Of a stretch of DNA of 64,000 nt, positions 24,985-37,245 are shown one piece after another. Origin of the DNA: Chlorokybus atmophyticus. Lineage: Eukaryota; Streptophyta; Chlorokybophyceae; Chlorokybales; Chlorokybaceae. A model generated the notes under the pieces. That model had not been told where the DNA came from. It did no database searches and saw only the letters and a list, made by a program, of their open reading frames with translations. Where the stretch lies: the NCBI GenBank assembly GCA_009103225.1, contig RHPI01003041.1:1-64000 (forward strand). The letters are read 5' to 3'. Positions within the stretch are counted from its first letter, which is position 1. Every line of letters starts with the position of its first letter. The position numbers and the translations under genes are program-made.

Positions 24985-26060
24985 ACTCGTACCTTGGGCA
25001 CTCCCAATGTTCATCCTGCGCAAGCGGCATAATGGCACATTGCGTGTGGTAACTCTTCCAGCAACCTACCACATCGCAGCCATATGATGCCCCCATCCTT
25101 GCAGACAAAGCAATAGTCTTTGTGTTCTCAATGTTCCACCGCATCCAGCTCTAGTCTCGGTCTCATCCATGTGAACAAACATCCAGTGTTCAGGTCTACA
25201 GTCACACAGTAGGTATATGAGACATCACAATTGTAAACAATACGTTTTGTACTCAAAATGTTAGTCGCGGCGTGCAGTCCACGACACCTCGTTCGAGGTG
25301 CTATTGGTTTCGCTTTTGGCACCATGCGATGCAAAAACCTAGATACATGAGGACACCTGGATTCTAGTAGACAACTGTCCTCTTACGGGAGTGTCACGAT
25401 GCATGCCTCGGCGCATGTGACTGCGCTTGTCTTTAATAAGCGATATTATTACTTTGTTGTCATATGCATTAATTCCCTCAAACCACTAGCCCTTAACCTG
25501 CCAGCAAGAAGGGATATGCATGAGCCATTTTCATTCTACATTTCATTCTACTATTGTGACACCAAGCACACGCCAAAATGATTGCAACACAGCTACTTAC
25601 CAGATTGCAATCAAGGTAGGTTTCTTCTGCAAAACGGGGCTTCCCTTTTTTTCAGGATTGTGAAACCTCCACTGTGCTTGACTTCGTTGCTCATGTACCA
25701 CCTAACTCTGAGCAGCTGGTGCTCTCGACCAGCTATCACCACAACATAAAAAGATTGCACCCTGCCATACCAATGGATCTTCTTGGTTGGTCATCTGAGT
25801 CACGCCCAACAGTAAACACGGCATAGTCCATGGTGCGGAGTTTCTTCTTCATTTCCTCTGCTCTAAACTGGCCGATGTCCTTGTAGCATGCTCTATAGAA
25901 TGGCTTGATGTATCACAACTCAATTTCGTGCTGTGTAAGCTCCTTAGCAGGTCTACGCCAGTAATGCAGCTCACTCATATACTCCATGTCCTTTGCCACG
26001 ACATGTCCTTATGTTTTAGCCCTTTTCCGTGCCATCCTGCGTTTGTTCACGTGCAACTCC
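24985..26060 (-). pseudogene. BAH/PHD-like chromatin protein, broken
   Basis: The minus strand keeps long coding-like stretches split by stops and frameshifts. Around 26000-25800 it reads SELHYWRRPAKEL and later MDYAVFTVG; around 25720-25600, QLLRVRWYMSNEV, which resembles the core of BAH domains. At about 25110-24985 it reads YCFVCKDGG, then HAMC and, after a frameshift, EHWECPRY, which matches a PHD finger lacking some ligands. BAH-PHD proteins read histone marks. Stops at several points and lost Cys residues make it a pseudogene. The BAH call is weaker than the PHD call. It might belong to the neighbouring Tnp2 transposon rather than be a host gene. Confidence 0.45.
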
Positions 26061-26079
26061 GTTGCTAGGTTGGTAACAC

Positions 26080-28636
26080 ACAGCGACATGTGTTGTTACG
26101 AGATGTCCTGCATGTTTCAAAGGCTATTGCAAGAATGTTTTTTGTGGGAGTTGCTGAGAGCTTAAAAAACCAAGATAGTGTTCCGGAAGGGTGGCTGCTC
26201 AGTCATCCGATGGGGTCGTGCACATGGTTGGAATCGCTGATCTAGGAGGGCTCTACCATGTGGAGCAGCCTTACAACGGAGACACTCAAGCCATGGTGGT
26301 GAAGGACAAAAGTCGCCAACATTGTGGCATCGAAGGTTTGGGCATATGAGCTACGTTAACCTTACTCACCTTGTCGCTGGATTTGTGCGCACAGCCGTGG
26401 CCTTGTTGGATACCCAGTCTGGCAACAAGATGAAGGCAATGAGGAGTGATCGAAGAGGGGAGTTCACCAACAAGGAGTTGGAGGAGTTCTTCGCCAGCAA
26501 AGGCATACGCCACGAGACGACGGCACCATACACACCGCAGCAGAATAGAGCAGCTGAACGCCTCAACAGGACACTCTTTGAACGTGTTCGAGCCATGCTT
26601 AAAGACACAAATGAAGACAGTATGTGAAAGGAGGCGGTACTTACTGCCAACTACATCCGCAACAGGTCTCCCGTGAGCTCACAGCAAAACACTCCGTGGG
26701 AGCACTCCTATGGAGCCACATAGGATGTGAATGGTATGCGTGTGTTTGGATGCACAGCGTATGCACTACTGCCTAAACAGCTCAGGCACAAGTTGGAATC
26801 GGTCAGCAAGAAGGGCATCTCCGTTAGCTGTAAACCGGGTTCCAAGGCTTACAGGTTCCCGCTTGAGGACACTCAAAAGATTGTCGTGAGCAGAGAATTG
26901 GTTTTCCACGAAGGATTATCACAATCAGAAGCAGGCTTTCACGAAAGATGAAGCACAGACAGAGGAGCTGCTCGAAACAGTGAAGGCTGCCGGCAAGGCC
27001 ATTAGGAGCCGCACCTGCATAAGGAGCACGCAGATCGGAAATACCCAACGAGGGATAAAAAGGCACTTGTCTTCCTATACAAGGCACACGTCACTTGTGT
27101 GCAGAATGAGGAGCCTAGCACCTATGAGCAGGCACTGTCAGCACCAGATGCAGAGCAATGGCAGCGTGCTATGGACGAGGAGATTGCGTCACTCTATGCC
27201 AACAACACTTGGTCACTGGAGCACCGCAAGGAGTGAAGACCACTTCAGTGAAATGGGTCTTCAAGTTGAAGCGTGATGGTCAGGGCAACATTGAGCGCTA
27301 CAAGGCAAGACTGGTGGCAAAGGGCTTTTTGCAGCAGGAAGGTGTGGACTTCAACGAAGTGTTTGCACCTGCAAGTAAGCATACCACCTTCTGTGCACTG
27401 CTAGCTATGATTGCTGCAGAGGACCTAGAGTTGCATCACCTCGACGTGAAGACTGCCTTCTTTTATGAAAAGATGAAGGAGGAGATCTTCATCGAGCAAC
27501 CACCACATAATAAAGAGGGGAAGAGAGGCACAGCGTGCAAGTTGATCAAGGCACCGTACGGGCTGGACAGCAACGCGTATGTGGCACATCAAGCTCACCT
27601 AGGAGGAGGAGGCACTTGGCTTCACCGCATCCTTTGCGGACCCTGGGCTCTTCTTCCATATACACAACAAGGTCTGGCTGCTCGTATATGTGGATGATAC
27701 TCTCATCACCGTTAGGCAGGTGCACCACCTGCAGGAGACAAAACTTGCTCTACAGCAAGCATTCTCAGTTCGTGATCTTGGAGAGGCCAAGTGGTTCCTT
27801 GGCATGGTGATTGAGCGCGACAGGGCTACACGCACAATTAAGATCAGTCAGGAGCAGATGGTGAGCAGACTCGTCACCAAGCTCGAGCTCACTGAAGCGA
27901 AGACCAAGACCACACCGTTGGCACTTGGCACTGCCCTCATCTAGGAAAAGATGAGGAGGTACTCGACAAGGCTCAGTATCCATATGGTGAGCTGGTAGGC
28001 AGCATGCTCTATCTGGCAGTGTGCACACGTCCCGATGTTGCACATGCTGTGGGAGTACTTGCTCGCTACATGTCTGCACCGAGCATGGAGCACTGGAGAG
28101 CAGCAAAGGGAGTACTACGCTATGTTGCTGGGAGCGCAACAGTTGGCATCAAGTTTGGGAGCGGGAGCACTGAGTTGGAGGGCTATTGCAACTCGGATTT
28201 TGCTGGTGACCTCAATAGCAGGAGGTCCACTACAGGCTACGTCTTCAAGCTGAACGGAGGCGTGGTGAGCTGGATCAGTAGGCTGCAGCCAACAACAGCA
28301 GCATTTACATCAGAGGCTGAGTACATGGCAGCGGCAGCAGCAGTGAAGGAGGCACTCTGGCTTCGCAAGCTCATGGCAGACTTGGACCACCCCATGGCGT
28401 GCATCGTCATCAACTGTGACAACCAAGGAGCCATCAAGTTGTTGCAGCACCCTATCGCCTCGGCAAGGACGAAGCACATTGATGTCATGCATCACTTTGT
28501 GCGTGACAGGGTCACAGAGAAGGAGGTGGAGTTCCAGTACTACAACACGGAAGGCATGCTTGCGGACTTCATAACAAAGCCATTGTCACCGCTTAAGTTC
28601 AAGCCTTGTTGCGCAGGACTTGGCATATGTGTTTAA
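26080..28636 (+). pseudogene. Copia 1 pol (integrase, RT, RNase H)
   Basis: Order: end of protease, WHRRFGHMSYVNL (pre-integrase), integrase with TAPYTPQQNRAAERLNRT, RT with RYKARLVAKGFLQQEGV and LVYVDDTLI, and RNase H from 28004 ending LGICV and TAA. Compared with copia 3 there is an internal deletion between two GTCGCTG words, so the zinc-to-core part of the integrase is missing. Stops include TGA where copia 3 has TGG (about 26626). The RNase H part is open for 210 residues. The RT keeps the segment that copia 3 has lost. Confidence 0.88.
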
Positions 28637-28678
28637 CTACAGGAGTAAGCGTTTGAGGTTAAGCTGCACGCATGGGAG

Positions 28679-29133
28679 TGTTGAGTGTATTCGTATATAC
28701 GATCAGCATCGACCCCTCCACACTGGAGCAAAACACTTCGTAAGGCGGAGCACGTGGACTTCGGACTTGGCAAGACATCACTCAGCCAGAGTTCGGACTT
28801 CAAACTTGGCGTCCAGAAGGTTATCTAAGGCTTGGTATACATTGGGATACGACGTATCCCAATGTATACTAAGCCTTGGAAAGCGCGTGAGAGCATGTTG
28901 AAAAGCTCAACTTGTGAGAAAGACAGCGTAACTTACAGCGCCGCGAAAGGCTGAGTATAGCTTACGTAATGCTTGCAAATGTAGACTCGTATATATGTGG
29001 CTGGTATAAGATCAAGCGGACAACTTGCAATAGCTGAATGTGATGTGACTTGTGTATGCTCTGGTGTGGTGGTAGCTCTATCCGTGTGTATCCATGCTTG
29101 TCTCATCTACATGTGCATGCTGGACCTTCAACA
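28679..29133 (+). repeat. 3' LTR of copia 1
   Basis: 455 bp, TGTTGA to CAACA, starting just after a GGGAG-ending polypurine stretch as in copia 3. It contains an unusual 51-bp hairpin not seen in the other LTRs. Confidence 0.85.
28827..28877. other. Long hairpin in the copia 1 LTR
   Basis: Two 24-base arms with one mismatch flank a 3-base GAC loop; the inner arm is TATACATTGGGATAC. None of the other copia LTRs in the window carries it, so it arose by a small insertion or inverted duplication. Confidence 0.85.
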
Positions 29134-30070
29134 TTTCAAGTCCGCTGATGTTCTCACATAATGTTCAGCATTCTCAAAAACCATCTCCTTGGTGTACGCC
29201 GCATGCAGCTGATCTTAAACTACTTCCCGTTGGTGAAGGTGTTTACATAGTTGGACACAGTGCGCTCATGCACAACATATCAGTACACATCATGACTCCC
29301 GTGCCAGATGATGTTCTCCAGGATGTGACCGGGACCGGCCACATGCTCGTTGGGCCTTTCTTTTTTCTGTCAAACAGGTCCTCCCAATAGACCATCCAAT
29401 ATTTCAAGAGAGCGTCAGCAAGTTCTAACAGCTCTGCAGTCCATCCATGTAGGCAAGAGTTGTGAAAGAAGATGCGGATGAGCAAGTGAAACGCAAAGCT
29501 AACATCTGTGGTTGCTATGTAAACCAGATTCACAGCGTATGCCACAACAGACTGCACGAACATCTGCAAGTCTTGGGCCTTGAACCAAGCCCGGTGCTTG
29601 ATGATGCCTCTTATAAAACGTTTGCTCTTCAAGTCCATGGGGCGTGATATGCGCATTTGGGACAGCCTGCGCTCCTTAGCAATGTTTAGGACATGCTTTA
29701 AATTGTCTGCATCAAGCATATTGTGCACAAAACTCTTGCAAAGCCCCTTCAGCAACAGGTGCATTGTGTCATAAAGCAAGTCGCGGCAAGGGTTAAACTC
29801 ATACAGATGCCACAACCGCTAGAGTGGAGATTTCCCAGTGATGCCGCACTCCATTGATTTTTCTTTTCGGTTTTTGGCCATGGAGCGAGTCCACCATGCA
29901 CGCGTTGTCGTAAGTGTCCTTTGCTGCTCTATGCTGGTGGATGTCGAAAGTAATAGCGATTGTCACCATAAAGACGGTCAGTACGTGTCCTCGTAGTACC
30001 TTCAACCTGCTCAGCACGCCGAGACGCTTGGTGCTGAGTGGCTTTGAAAAGACCACGCCGGCAGGGGACG
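29134..30070 (-). pseudogene. Tnp2-type (CACTA-like) transposase, C-terminal half
   Basis: Reading from 30070 down, the frame VPCRRGLFKATQ continues exactly from the other half at 33756 once copia 2 is removed. Then follow ITGKSPL, RDLLYDTMHLLLKG and an RGIIKHRAWFKAQDLQMFVQ stretch. The D-x-MHL...G motif and the overall order are those of Tnp2 transposases of CACTA-like DNA transposons. A stop interrupts ahead of the MHL motif and the frame changes near 29400. The element's 3' side is cut off by copia 1. Confidence 0.75.
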
Positions 30071-30330
30071 TGTTAAAGGACTAGCATGCACATGTACATG
30101 CACATGTGCGCTGTCTTCCTTACAACAAGAGCTTTCCAACAAGCTCTTACACGCCTAATATGAGTAAGTATACGCGGAGATACAAAGCAGTTAGTAAGGC
30201 TCCAGTCTGGAGTCCGGAGTCTGGTCCGACCACGCCATCTTGCTAAGTCCGGACCTAGTGCTCGTCCTTACGACCTTCTACTCCTGTGTGGAGGGTCGAT
30301 GCTGATCGTATGTAGGAATGACTCTCAACA
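30071..30330 (-). repeat. 3' LTR of copia 2, shortened
   Basis: It starts and ends like the 5' LTR (TGTTAAAGG on the plus strand to TCAACA) but lacks about 165 bp, apparently removed between ATGCACATGT-like words. The two LTRs therefore differ greatly in length although the element is one insertion. Confidence 0.8.
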
Positions 30331-30439
30331 CTCCCACGCGAGCAGCTTGACCTTCATTGCTTGCTCCTGTAGTCAAATACAGATGTCAAGTCCTGCGCAA
30401 CAAGTCTTGAACTTGAGCGGTGACGATGGCTTTGTCATG

Positions 30440-33220
30440 TCATGTCAAGTCCGCCAGCATGCGCTCGGTGTTGCAGTATTGGAACTCCACCTCCTTCTCT
30501 GTGACCCTGTCACACACAAAGTGATGCATGACATCAATGTGCTTCGTCCTTGCCGAGGCGATAGGGTGCTGCAACAACTTGATGGCTCCTTGGTTGTCAC
30601 AGTTGATGACGATGCACGCCATGGGGTGGTCCAAGTCTGCCATGAGCTTGCGAAGCCAGAGTGCCTCCTTCACTGCTGCTGCCGCTGCCATGTACTCAGC
30701 CTCTGATGTAAATGCTGCTGTTGTTGGCTGCAGCCTACTGATCCAGCTCACCACGCCTCCGTTCAGCTTGAAGACGTAGCCTGTAGTGGACCTCCTGCTA
30801 TTGAGGTCACCAGCAAAATCCGAGTTGCAATAGCCCTCCAACTCAGTGCTCCCGCTCCCAAACTTGATGCCAACTGTTGCGCTCCCAGCAACATAGCGTA
30901 GTACTCCCTTTGCTGCTCTCCAGTGCTCGGTGCAGACATGTAGCGAGCAAGCACTCCCACAGCATGTGCAACATCAGGACGTGTGCACTCTGCCAGATAG
31001 AGCATGCTGCCTACTAGCTCACCATATGGATACCGAGCCTTGTGAAGTACCTCCTCATCTTTTCCTAGATGAGGGCAGTGCCAAGTGCCAACGGTGTGGT
31101 CTTGGTCTTCGCTTCAGTGAGCTCGAGCTTGGTGACGAGTCTGCTCACCATCTGCTCCTGACTGATCTTAATTGTGGTGTAGCCCTGTCGCGCTCAATCA
31201 CCATGCCAAGGAACCACTTGGCCTCTCCAAGATCACGAACTGAGAATGCTTGCTGTAGAGCAAGTTTTGTCTCCTGCAGGTGGTGCACCTGCCTAACGGT
31301 GATGAGAGTATCATCCACATATACGAGCAGCCAGACCTTGTTGTGTATATGGAAGAAGAGCCCAGGGTCCGCAAAGGATGCGGTGAAGCCAAGTGCCTCC
31401 TCCTCCTAGGTGAGCTTGATGTGCCACATACGCGGTGCTGTCCAGCCCGTACGGTGCCTTGATCAACTTGCACGCTGTGCCTCTCTTCCCCTCTTTATTA
31501 TGTGGTGGTTGCTCGATGAAGATCTCCTCCTTCATCTTTTCATAAAAGAAGGCAGTCTTCACGTCGAGGTGATGCAACTCTAGGTCCTCAGCAGCAACCA
31601 CAGCTAGCAGTGCACGGAAGGTGGTATGCTTACTTGCAGATGCAAACACTTCGTTGAAGTCCACACCTTCCTGCTGCAAGAAGCCCTTTGCCACAATGCG
31701 CATAGGGCCACAGACATCCATGTGCACAAGCTTGCAAGGATGCTGACTGCTAGGAGAGGATGATGGGAATGGCATAGCATGCTGCTTTGCAACCAGGCAT
31801 GGTTCACAAAGTGCACCTGATGCATTTTTGAGTTCTTCTGTGCTGAGATGGATGCCCTTGACCATCTTCTCAGCGGCAAGGCAAGTGAGGTTGACGTAGC
31901 TTAGATGCCCAAACCTTCAATGCCACAATGTTGGCAACTCCTGTTGTCCTTCACCACCATGGCTTGAATGTCAATGTCCTGAGGGTGCTGCTCCACATGG
32001 TAGAGCCCTCCCGGATCAGCGATTCCAACCATGTGCACGACCCCATACAGGATGACTGTGCAGCCACCCTTCCGGAACACTATTTCTGCTCCCAAGCGCT
32101 TAGCAACTCTTACAAGGAACAGACTCGCAACAGCCTTTGGCACATGCAAAACTTTGCGTAACAACACCTCGCGTAGTGTGTTACCAACCTTGCACTGGAG
32201 TCGTACATTGCCAACTCCCTCAGCCACCAGTACTTCGCCACCGAAGCCTGCTACCTTCGTTGTAGACGTCAGCTTCTTGTAGCTCTCCATTACCTCTTTG
32301 TTTGGTGTGAGATGACGATCGCAGCCAGAGTCCACCACTCAGAAAGCTGTGCCCGCCCTCGAACTGGATGCAGTGAAGGCAACATGTTTCTCCTTGTGTT
32401 GGTGCTCGTTGCCGCTGTTGCTGGTGCTTGCTCTAGGGTTGGGGTTAGGGTTAGGTTGCCCCTGTTGTTTCTTCCTACAGTCCTTCACAATGTGCCCCTT
32501 CCAGCCACACCAGTGGCATGTGAGGTCTTTGTGACGAGGATTGCCCGGCTTGTTGCCCTTGTTCTTCTCTTCATGGTTGCTCTTGTTGCCGTACTTGTTG
32601 GTGTAGAAGGCCACGGCATCAGCTTGCTTGTCCTTCTTCATCACCCTCTGCTCCATGGTGAGCAGCTTCGGTAGTACATCGTCCAGCGTTAGCTCTAATG
32701 ACGATGTCTCCAGCAGTGTTGCGAGGACCTCGTACTCTGCTGGTAGCCCTGCAACAACAGCCAGCACAACCTCCGTCTCCCCCATGTCGTGGCCGACGTT
32801 GATAAAGTCCGCCCACAGCTCTCTTGCGCGCGCAACATACTTTGCGATGAGTTCTGCTGCCTCCTTCCTGAGTGCGCTCAGCTGCTTGCGTAGCTGCAAC
32901 TTTCTGGCATTGTTCTTGGCTTTGTAATCAGCTGATAGCTTTTCTCAAGCTTGTCTACCATCTTCACATGCAATGAGCATGGGAAAGTGATGCGGTTTGC
33001 TGTTCAACACAAGCAAAGAGTGTGCTTCTGCTGAATGCTCTGACCACACAGTGTTCGCTCCCGGTGTTGGTGGTGGTGCCTTCGGATCAACATACTTCCA
33101 CACCTTCTTATGGATGAGCAAGGCCTTCATCTCCACGCACCATGTGTTGTGGTTGTCGGTGTCCAGCTTTGCAATCTGCCCCTTGTCGTAGGTCGCCTCC
33201 ATCTTTGTCGTGCCTGCCAT
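30440..33220 (-). pseudogene. Copia 2 gag-pol
   Basis: Gag starts at 33220 (MAGTTKMEATYDKGQ) and includes the knuckle CHWCGWKGHIVKDC. Protease DSGCDRHL follows at about 32330. From 31865 the frame runs through CEPCLVAKQHAMPF and then jumps from CGPMRIVAKG straight to GFLQQEGVDF of the RT, so the whole integrase core is missing. The join lies in the shared word GTGGCAAAGG. RT and RNase H follow with frame breaks, ending near 30440. A gag stretch near 32434-32457 encodes NPNPNPR with telomere-like codons. Confidence 0.88.
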
Positions 33221-33317
33221 TTCTTGCAGTTAACACCCAAGGCTTTGCTACCAACAAGCTACCGTAGTGTAGAACTACTGTGCACACAAGCTAGTCTCAC
33301 ACTCCTCAAGCGTAGTG

Positions 33318-33330
33318 TGGGCCCATAACC
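33318..33330 (-). promoter_or_regulatory. Primer-binding site of copia 2 (initiator-Met tRNA anticodon arm)
   Basis: Minus-strand GGTTATGGGCCCA lies immediately after the LTR. It matches the site in copia 3 and is complementary to the anticodon stem-loop of eukaryotic initiator tRNA-Met as I recall it (UGGGCCCAUAACC), as in Drosophila copia, which primes from a tRNA half. Confidence 0.75.
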
Positions 33331-33755
33331 TGTTAAAGGACTAGCATGCACATGTAGTTGAGGCAAGCATAGACACACAGAGACAGAGCTACCGCCACCA
33401 GAGCATACACAAGTCACATCACATTCATCTATTACAAGTTGTCCGCTGGTTCTTATACCAGCCAGTTACACACACGTCTACGTTTGCAAGCACTGCGTAA
33501 GTTATACTCAGCCCTTTGACGCGCTCTAAGCTGCATTGTCTTTCTTACAACCAGAGCTTTCTAACAAGCTCTTACACGCCTAATATGAGTAAGTATATGC
33601 GGAGATACAAAGCAGTTAGTAAGGCTCCAGTCTGGAGTCCGGAGTCTGGTCCGACGACGCCATCTTGCTAAGTCCGGACCTAGTGCTCGTCCTTACGACC
33701 TTCTACTCCTGTGTGGAGGGTCGGTGCTGATCGTATGTAGGAATGACTCTCAAAA
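33331..33755 (-). repeat. 5' LTR of copia 2
   Basis: About 425 bp. Its inner end joins directly to the 13-base primer-binding site at 33318-33330. The outer terminal CA is mutated to AA. Confidence 0.85.
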
Positions 33756-35060
33756 TGACGAGGCCTCCATTCTCAAACTGGCCTATCTCACATTGCGCTG
33801 GCTGGTCGCCCGTCCATGCCCACAGCACTACCGACAGCATCATCTCTTGACCTGCAATGAAGGCAACATCAGTATCTCACAACACCAGTCTGCTAGGGCA
33901 GTGCAGCCTCTGACAGTCTCATAGACCGCTAGAAGGCAGACATGCTACTTTTTAGTCGTAGCCACTAAACAATGCCTATGTAAACAAGGTCAAAGCAATG
34001 GAAAGCATAACTTGTAGACACCGAACAGTGCCTACGAGACTTTAGCACACAAGAATGGCCGGCATAATTCGTAAACTTTTTATAGTGCCTGTGAGACTTT
34101 GAGTAATATGGGTGATATGATATGATATGCGCAAGTCATCACCTAGATGTCAATCAAGTTATCACCTGAGCATCGGTGAAGCACGCAGCTGTTAACATGA
34201 TTGGAGTTGAGGCCATAAGAAACAGTGAAGCCGTTCAAGTAGAGGTTCTGCAGGTCACGCACTAGTGGTCTTAGATAAGGCTCCTGACTGTCCACGCCGT
34301 TTGGGAGTTGATCAGTGGGGATAAAAGGCATGACGAAAAACTCTTGTGAGGAAATGCGCTTCCCGCCATTGAGCTCACAGTCACTGACAACGGTGCAGCT
34401 GTGCTTTACAGTGGTTGTTAAACTGAAGCTGTCGGCGTGGATCAGCAATGCTATATTGCGAGGGTTGCCAAGAGCTTGCTGTACCATCTGATGGTTGGTT
34501 TATTGGCACCCTAAGCATTTAACTGTCACGTGATCCTGTGTTATGATGCTCCAAGACGACATCCGGGATGTGGTGGCATGCACTTGACACATGCAGCTTA
34601 ATTTTGTGGCGAGGGTCTAAAAATCTGCAGAGATGCCGCTCCATCGCACCATGCCATTACTCGGTGTTCGCAGCGGGTACTTGCTACATAAGGACGTGCA
34701 TCCATTCATCTTTGTGGCGCCATTCCTCTAGATAGTCGTGCGCAATTGAAGGGACATCTTACTTGGCACTGAGCCAGGCACCTTTACGATTGTACAAGAA
34801 GTTGCAACGTTCTTTGCAAGCTCTGCGGCATCCCCCTCCGCACGTGTGTAGTAAAGGAAATAAATCACTTATAGCTTGGTCTCGCCCGAGTCCCAGTACT
34901 TGTCATCTTCATTGAGTGTGGGGTAAGGTGCATCAAACAAGTATTTACATGTGGGACAGTCAGTCAGGCACTGTAGAATAGGCATGCCGAGCCCGGCCAA
35001 CGGTTTATCCGCGGCGACAATGTCTGTCGGCAGCTCGTCCGCAACAGGGCTGTGCGACAT
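33756..35060 (-). pseudogene. Tnp2-type transposase, N-terminal half
   Basis: From 35060 down: CPTCKYLF with a DDKYWD tail (zinc-ribbon-like start), a stretch with CKERCNFLY and DYLEEWRHKDEWMH, then the 34487-34143 frame with LLIHADSFSLT and YLRPLVRDLQNLY. The last exon reads WTGDQPAQCEIGQFENGGLV up to the copia 2 insertion at 33756. The order matches Tnp2 transposases. Several stops sit where CAA or CAG codons would be expected. An intron is likely between about 34143 and 33860 (AG acceptor before GTCAAGAG). Confidence 0.75.
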
Positions 35061-37245
35061 TATGTCGCCAATGAGACTGGCGATATCATTCCGTAACTTC
35101 TCTTATTAAAAAGGAACCTCCAAGGCCAGCTTGACAACATGCTCTGGCCAAAAGGTGAGCTTCATGATCTCGTTTACGAGAGCAACCTGGACACTAGAAT
35201 TTCAGGGCTGTCTCAATTTCTAGTCACATGTCTAGCCACTTTTTCGTAGTAGACTCTGATGGTGGTTGGCTGGGCTCGAGAGGTTGACTAAGGGGGAATA
35301 GGTGGTGCCCACCTGCTTGCGGCAACTGCCACATCAAGTGCATGGTGCGCCCTTGCAACTGCGTCGTCCACCATCTATGATGACAGAACTTGGTCAGCCA
35401 GCAAGCAATGAACACCAATCCATGTCACGCTATTAAAAAAGACAAGCAAGACACACACGTGCATGGCTGTGTCAAAGACCGGACTGAACAGTGTTTATGA
35501 GAAAACATTTTTAATGTTTATATTAGGTCACAGCAATGGACGACATAGTCGTAAACAATGGACAGCCCCCTGAGACTGTAGCTCACACCAATGGATTGCG
35601 TAAGTCGTAGACTCCGGACAGTGTCATGAGACTTCAAGTCACAGCAATGGATTGCGTAAGTCACAGATTGCACTGCTTACCATGCCGCGACATCCACCAG
35701 CAGTGCAGTTGCAAATAATTTGACATTGCTACTGCTGCTGCTGGCTCTCCACATGATCAGATGGCTCATCGAGTGAGCTACCTGCAGCTTCAGCAGGTGA
35801 CAGAGGGGAATGTGAAATAGATGGCTGGCCAGTGGTTGCAGGGGGGTGAGCAGCATGCTGAGTTACTGAAGCTGGCCTGCAGGGACTCGTGTTAAGGCCG
35901 GCACATATGCTTGTATGTATGCACGCCCCTCCATATGACCAGGCCAGCCTGAGGCTAGCAAATCAGACTGAGTGTGCAGAAAATGCAAGTGATTATGATA
36001 CATGCAACATGCATGACACATGCCTTGTTCACCAAGCTCATCAAGCAATGATTATTTACCACCGGGGTCTACCTATACTAGCCACACGTAACTATTGTAA
36101 CTACTGCCTTCAACCCCCATCAGACATACATGCATGCATTTGCTCATTACCTGTACACAAGGCGTCAAAACACGTTGCTAGCGGCACAGCTTCAGGCGAG
36201 GCAGCAGCAGACAGCAGACGGACTCCCCCTCCTCTCTCTTCCTCTCTCTCCACCACCCTCCTCTTTCCTCCGCTCCCTCCTCTCCATGTGCCTTTCCTGC
36301 AACGGCTTGCAAGGGTTGTAGTGTGAACGTCAGCAGAGAACCGCTGCGTGCTCTGCTCAGGCGACCTGCCCACCTGTAGTGTGCGTGTGCATTCGTATGT
36401 GTATGTGCATGCGTACATGATGGTACACAGACAGCGCGACACGCATGATATGACACACAAGCGCACACCCTCAATCCTTGCACCTATTTGTTATACTACT
36501 TCAACAGCTGATTGCGTGACAGCGATTTGAGCACTTCAATTCTGGACGTGGATCAAGGGTGCATGAGAATGTATGACAAGTATTACAATTCGCTAATAAG
36601 CATTGACTAATCTATGCTCCCGCGCCCAGCTTTGATGCGTATGTACAAGCAATGCGAAGCGGAAATGCACATGCATAGTGGCATGCACAGTCAGCAGCGT
36701 GCAGAGTGACATAGCGCATACCAACAACACCATTCTCATTGTTGCCCGGTTTGTAAGCAAACCGAGAGCATCTGCTATGCGCATTTTCGAAGGTTGGTGC
36801 AGGCCCACACCCAGGTCTCTGCTCACTAATGCTTGTTTGATTATTGCTAGCTAACAGTGGCTGCACTTTGCAAAAGGTGATAACTGTTGCCGAACACTCG
36901 GCTGTCACTCCTTTGCACATCATGTGCGAAGGGTGCGTATCCAAAAGCACATGCATGCTTGCATGCACATGCCCGTGTGCGCGCTTGCACGTTCACACAC
37001 GCATCCTCCCCCTCCCCCTTCCCTTGCCCCTCTGCTCACCTGCTGTTCAGCATTTGCCCCTCGTTGTAGCGCCCCCCAGTCCCGCGGAGCAGCAGCGTCA
37101 GGCTTCCTCCACCAACCCCCATCACATTACTTCCAGCCATCGTGATGCATAAGCTTCTGCGCGTGCACGCGTGCGTGGCTGCATGGGTGCGTGTGCATGC
37201 GTGTTACCCGAGCCATTGACTTGGGTGGTGTAGAGTCGTGCTGAC
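35061..37245. other. Intergenic or transposon flank, no gene recognised
   Basis: Short overlapping frames only. The minus frame at 35418-35224 may be an upstream exon of the Tnp2 element but has no motif. A CT-rich tract lies at about 36220-36290 and a CCCCTCCCCCT tract at about 37000-37030. Alternating TGCATG words are frequent. Confidence 0.4.

Larger units (their letters stand above)
26070..29133 (+). mobile_element. Copia retrotransposon 1, 5' truncated
   Basis: The element starts abruptly in the protease region and runs to a complete 3' LTR. It lacks the 5' LTR, gag and most of the protease. It belongs to the same family as the copies at 30071-33755 and 45926-51414. Its 3' end abuts Tnp2 transposase sequence read on the opposite strand, so it sits inside that transposon. 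Confidence 0.9.
30071..33755 (-). mobile_element. Copia retrotransposon 2, complete ends, internally deleted
   Basis: Minus-strand element with a 5' LTR at 33331-33755 and a 3' LTR at 30071-30330. Flanking sequences TGACG (33756-33760) and GGACG (30066-30070) look like a 5-bp target duplication with one change. It is inserted in frame-readable Tnp2 transposase DNA. It lacks most of the integrase and part of the RT. Confidence 0.92.
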
